Part shown: positions 21,868 through 23,451 of the stretch, one piece after another
How the letters are laid out: each line of letters opens with the position of its first letter
How positions within the stretch are numbered: the first letter of the stretch is position 1
Assembly (NCBI GenBank): GCA_910578035.1
Contig: CAJTOB010000048.1
Span: forward strand, 1 to 23,451
DNA from: an uncultured Muribaculaceae bacterium
Lineage (GTDB): Bacteria; Bacteroidota; Bacteroidia; Bacteroidales; Muribaculaceae
Reading direction: 5' to 3'
DNA length: 23,451 nucleotides
Program-made: the position numbers and the translations under genes
The notes under the pieces: model-generated
Seen by the model: the letters and a program-made list of their open reading frames with translations, nothing else
What the model was told of the DNA's origin: nothing
Databases searched by the model: none

Positions 21868-21941
21868 AGCTTTTTTTCCAAGCGAACGGGGCGTAAAATC
21901 TTAATATTGGTTAAAACCGGGCTTCGTGATATGTTTCTGTG

Positions 21942-21949
21942 TAATTTTG
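21942..21949 (+). promoter_or_regulatory. -7 element of the DUF486 gene
   Basis: TAATTTTG at 21942-21949 matches TAnnTTTG exactly. It is 9 bases before the ATG at 21959, so the predicted mRNA leader is only a few bases. No -33 TTTG is seen at the expected spacing. Confidence 0.5.
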
Positions 21950-21958
21950 CGCCCGGAA

Positions 21959-22333
21959 ATGAAAAATGCTATTATCACGGTGGCGCTGCTCGTTATTGCC
22001 AACGTATTCATGACCTTCGCATGGTACGGCCACCTCAAGTTGCAGCAGATGAAGGTACTTTCGGAAAACACGCCTCTCTATGCAGTCATACTGCTTTCAT
22101 GGGGCATAGCGCTGGCCGAATACTGCTTTCAGGTGCCGGCCAACCGTATCGGCTTTCAGGACAACGGAGGCGCCTTCTCGCTTTTACAGCTCAAGGTGCT
22201 CCAGGAGGCTATTACTCTCATAATTTTCACGGTCTTCACTATCCTGTTTTTCAAAGGAGAAAGTCTGCACTGGAACCACTTTGCCGCTTTCGGCTGCCTG
22301 ATAGCGGCAGTCTACCTCGTTTTTATGAAATAA
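21959..22333 (+). CDS. DMT-like small membrane protein (DUF486)
   Basis: A 124-residue protein with four hydrophobic helices: IITVALLVIANVFMTFAWYG, LYAVILLSWGIALAEYCF, LLQLKVLQEAITLIIFTVFTILFF and AAFGCLIAAVYLVF. The motif AWYGHLK in helix 1 and EYCFQVPANRIG after helix 2 are those of DUF486, a single-repeat relative of the drug/metabolite transporter family that should act as a dimer. The transported substrate is unknown. A GTG at 21926 opens the same frame, but it lies upstream of the promoter element, so the ATG at 21959 is the start. It is divergent from greA and stands upstream of rpsA. Confidence 0.9.
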   Translation: MKNAIITVALLVIANVFMTFAWYGHLKLQQMKVLSENTPLYAVILLSWGIALAEYCFQVPANRIGFQDNGGAFSLLQLKVLQEAITLIIFTVFTILFFKGESLHWNHFAAFGCLIAAVYLVFMK

Positions 22334-22357
22334 TTTGCTTTTTCGCACACGCAAGTG

Positions 22358-22388
22358 TTTGAAATATTGAAAAAAAACCTTATCTTTG
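22358..22388 (+). promoter_or_regulatory. rpsA promoter
   Basis: TTTG at 22358-22361 and TATCTTTG at 22381-22388 match the -33 and -7 elements with a 19-base spacer, one of the best promoters in the window. The predicted start is near 22393, giving a leader of about 58 bases that ends in an A/T-rich stretch before the ATG. Confidence 0.8.
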
Positions 22389-22424
22389 CAGCCGCCAAGG
22401 GCGCTTTGCCCGAGGCTGCTTTTT
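22388..22424 (+). terminator. Terminator of the DUF486 gene overlapping the rpsA promoter
   Basis: GCAGCC (22388-22393) pairs with GGCTGC (22414-22419); an inner stem GGGC-GCTTT-GCCC (22399-22411) caps it and TTTTT follows (22420-22424). The 5' arm starts at the last base of the rpsA -7 element. A transcript from DUF486 contains the full hairpin, while one starting at the rpsA promoter would lack most of the outer 5' arm. Confidence 0.65.
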
Positions 22425-22450
22425 AATTAACCCTTTTTATTAACACATTA

Positions 22451-23451
22451 ATGACAGAATTGAAAAATTCACCCATTGAAGATTTCGACTGGGAAGCCTA
22501 TGAAAATGGCGAAACCGCAGGTGAGAAATCTCGCGCAGAGCTCACCAACGCCTACGAGGAATCTCTCAACTCCGTTAAGGACAAAGAAGTAATCGAAGGT
22601 ACCATCATCGCTCTCAACAAGCGCGAAGCCGTGGTTAACATCGACTACAAATCAGACGGTATTATCCCCATGAGCGAATTCCGCTACAACCCCGACCTCA
22701 AAGTCGGCGACAAGGTGGAAGTGTTCATCGAAAACCAGGAAGACAAGAAAGGCCAGCTTATCCTTTCGCACAAGAAAGCCCGCGCTTCTCGTTCCTGGGA
22801 ACGCATCAATGCCGCTCTCGAAAACAACGAAATCATCAAAGGCTTCATCAAGTGCCGCACTAAGGGCGGTATGATTGTAGATGTTTTCGGCATCGAAGCC
22901 TTCCTCCCCGGCTCGCAGATCGACGTGAAGCCCATCCGCGACTACGATGTATTCGTAGGCAAGACTATGGAATTCAAGGTCGTTAAGATCAACGAAGAAT
23001 TCCGCAACGTTGTTGTTTCGCACAAGGCTCTCATCGAAGCCGAGCTCGAACAGCAGAAGCGCGAAATCATCAGCAAGCTCGAAAAAGGTCAGGTACTCGA
23101 AGGTACCGTCAAGAACATCACCTCCTACGGTGTATTCATCGACCTCGGCGGTGTCGACGGCCTTATCCACATCACCGACCTTTCTTGGGGCCGCGTAAGC
23201 CACCCCAGCGAAGTGGTTCAGCTCGACCAGAAGCTCAACGTCGTTATCCTCGACTTCGACAACGACAAGAAGCGTATCGCTCTCGGTCTCAAGCAGCTCC
23301 ACCCCCATCCCTGGGATGCCCTCGACGCCAACCTCAAAGTCGGCGACAAGGTTAAGGGTAAAGTTGTCGTTATGGCAGACTATGGTGCATTCCTCGAAGT
23401 CGCTCCCGGCGTAGAGGGTCTTATCCACGTAAGCGAAATGTCGTGGAGCCA
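22451..23451 (+). CDS. rpsA: 30S ribosomal protein bS1, 3' end cut by right edge
   Basis: The first 333 codons are visible; the frame is open to the window edge. It starts MTELKNSPIEDFDWEAYENG, the Bacteroidales bS1 type. S1 (OB-fold) repeats can be followed: about residues 47-112 (VIEGTIIALNKREAVVNID), about 125-195 (IIKGFIKCRTKGGMIVDVFGIEAFLPGSQ), about 213-285 (VLEGTVKNITSYGVFIDLGGVDGLIHITDLSW) and a fourth starting near 300 (GDKVKGKVVVMADYGAFLEV). About 55% of the usual length of around 590 residues is present. bS1 binds mRNA leaders and promotes initiation without Shine-Dalgarno pairing. It has a strong promoter and an A/T-rich leader with no AGGAGG. Confidence 0.97.
   Translation, partial: MTELKNSPIEDFDWEAYENGETAGEKSRAELTNAYEESLNSVKDKEVIEGTIIALNKREAVVNIDYKSDGIIPMSEFRYNPDLKVGDKVEVFIENQEDKKGQLILSHKKARASRSWERINAALENNEIIKGFIKCRTKGGMIVDVFGIEAFLPGSQIDVKPIRDYDVFVGKTMEFKVVKINEEFRNVVVSHKALIEAELEQQKREIISKLEKGQVLEGTVKNITSYGVFIDLGGVDGLIHITDLSWGRVSHPSEVVQLDQKLNVVILDFDNDKKRIALGLKQLHPHPWDALDANLKVGDKVKGKVVVMADYGAFLEVAPGVEGLIHVSEMSWS

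Noticed and set aside
22652..23428. 258-codon open frame on the minus strand
   Set aside because: It lies antisense to rpsA, whose S1 domains are unmistakable; the acidic, Val/Glu-rich translation is typical of an antisense frame.

Overview
The window looks chromosomal and comes from a member of the Bacteroidales; I would guess a Muribaculaceae-like gut commensal, but the family assignment is inference. The evidence for Bacteroidales is the recurrent promoter element TAnnTTTG, often with TTTG about 19-20 bases upstream, the lack of Shine-Dalgarno sequences before most starts, and typical families: a PCMD lipoprotein, a Porin_O_P porin, a BtuG-like beta-propeller lipoprotein, DUF4369/TlpA-like and SIMPL proteins, and bS21 and bS1 of Bacteroidales type. 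I see no transposase, integrase, CRISPR array or rRNA.

Layout. 1-683: two small divergent regulators (the left one cut by the edge) with a perfect 16+16 bp inverted repeat between them. 684-1546: a gap with two strong hairpins, rpsU with a good promoter, a GNRA-capped hairpin, and tRNA-His with its promoter and terminator. 1547-4056: TIGR02757-family protein, a secreted alpha/beta hydrolase, and a flavin reductase-rubredoxin fusion, ending in a bidirectional terminator. 4070-5522 (minus): a BtuG-like surface lipoprotein behind a cobalamin riboswitch. 5630-8259 (plus): RecD-like helicase overlapped by a DUF418 membrane protein. 8269-12305 (minus): uvrB-ygiQ operon with a palindrome at the promoter. 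12340-13134 (minus): a membrane polyferredoxin, divergent from an unknown gene at 13187. 14008-18254: promoter and a tightly packed four-gene envelope operon (two paralogous beta-barrels, PCMD lipoprotein, Porin_O_P porin), followed by a SIMPL protein. 19065-21867 (minus): small membrane protein, a 2[4Fe-4S] ferredoxin, and a greA-HIT-TlpA-like operon. 21942-22333: a DUF486 membrane protein. 22358 to the right edge: rpsA (bS1), cut by the edge.

How parts fit together. The riboswitch should make the BtuG-like protein a B12-repressed surface binder, but its usual TonB-dependent partner BtuB is not in the window. The four-gene envelope operon is the best candidate for an uncharacterised system: all four products carry export signals, are predicted to reach the outer membrane, and are separated by 3 bases or less or overlap. 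Several promoters lie so close to their start codons that leaderless or nearly leaderless mRNAs are predicted, which fits a lineage that relies little on Shine-Dalgarno pairing.
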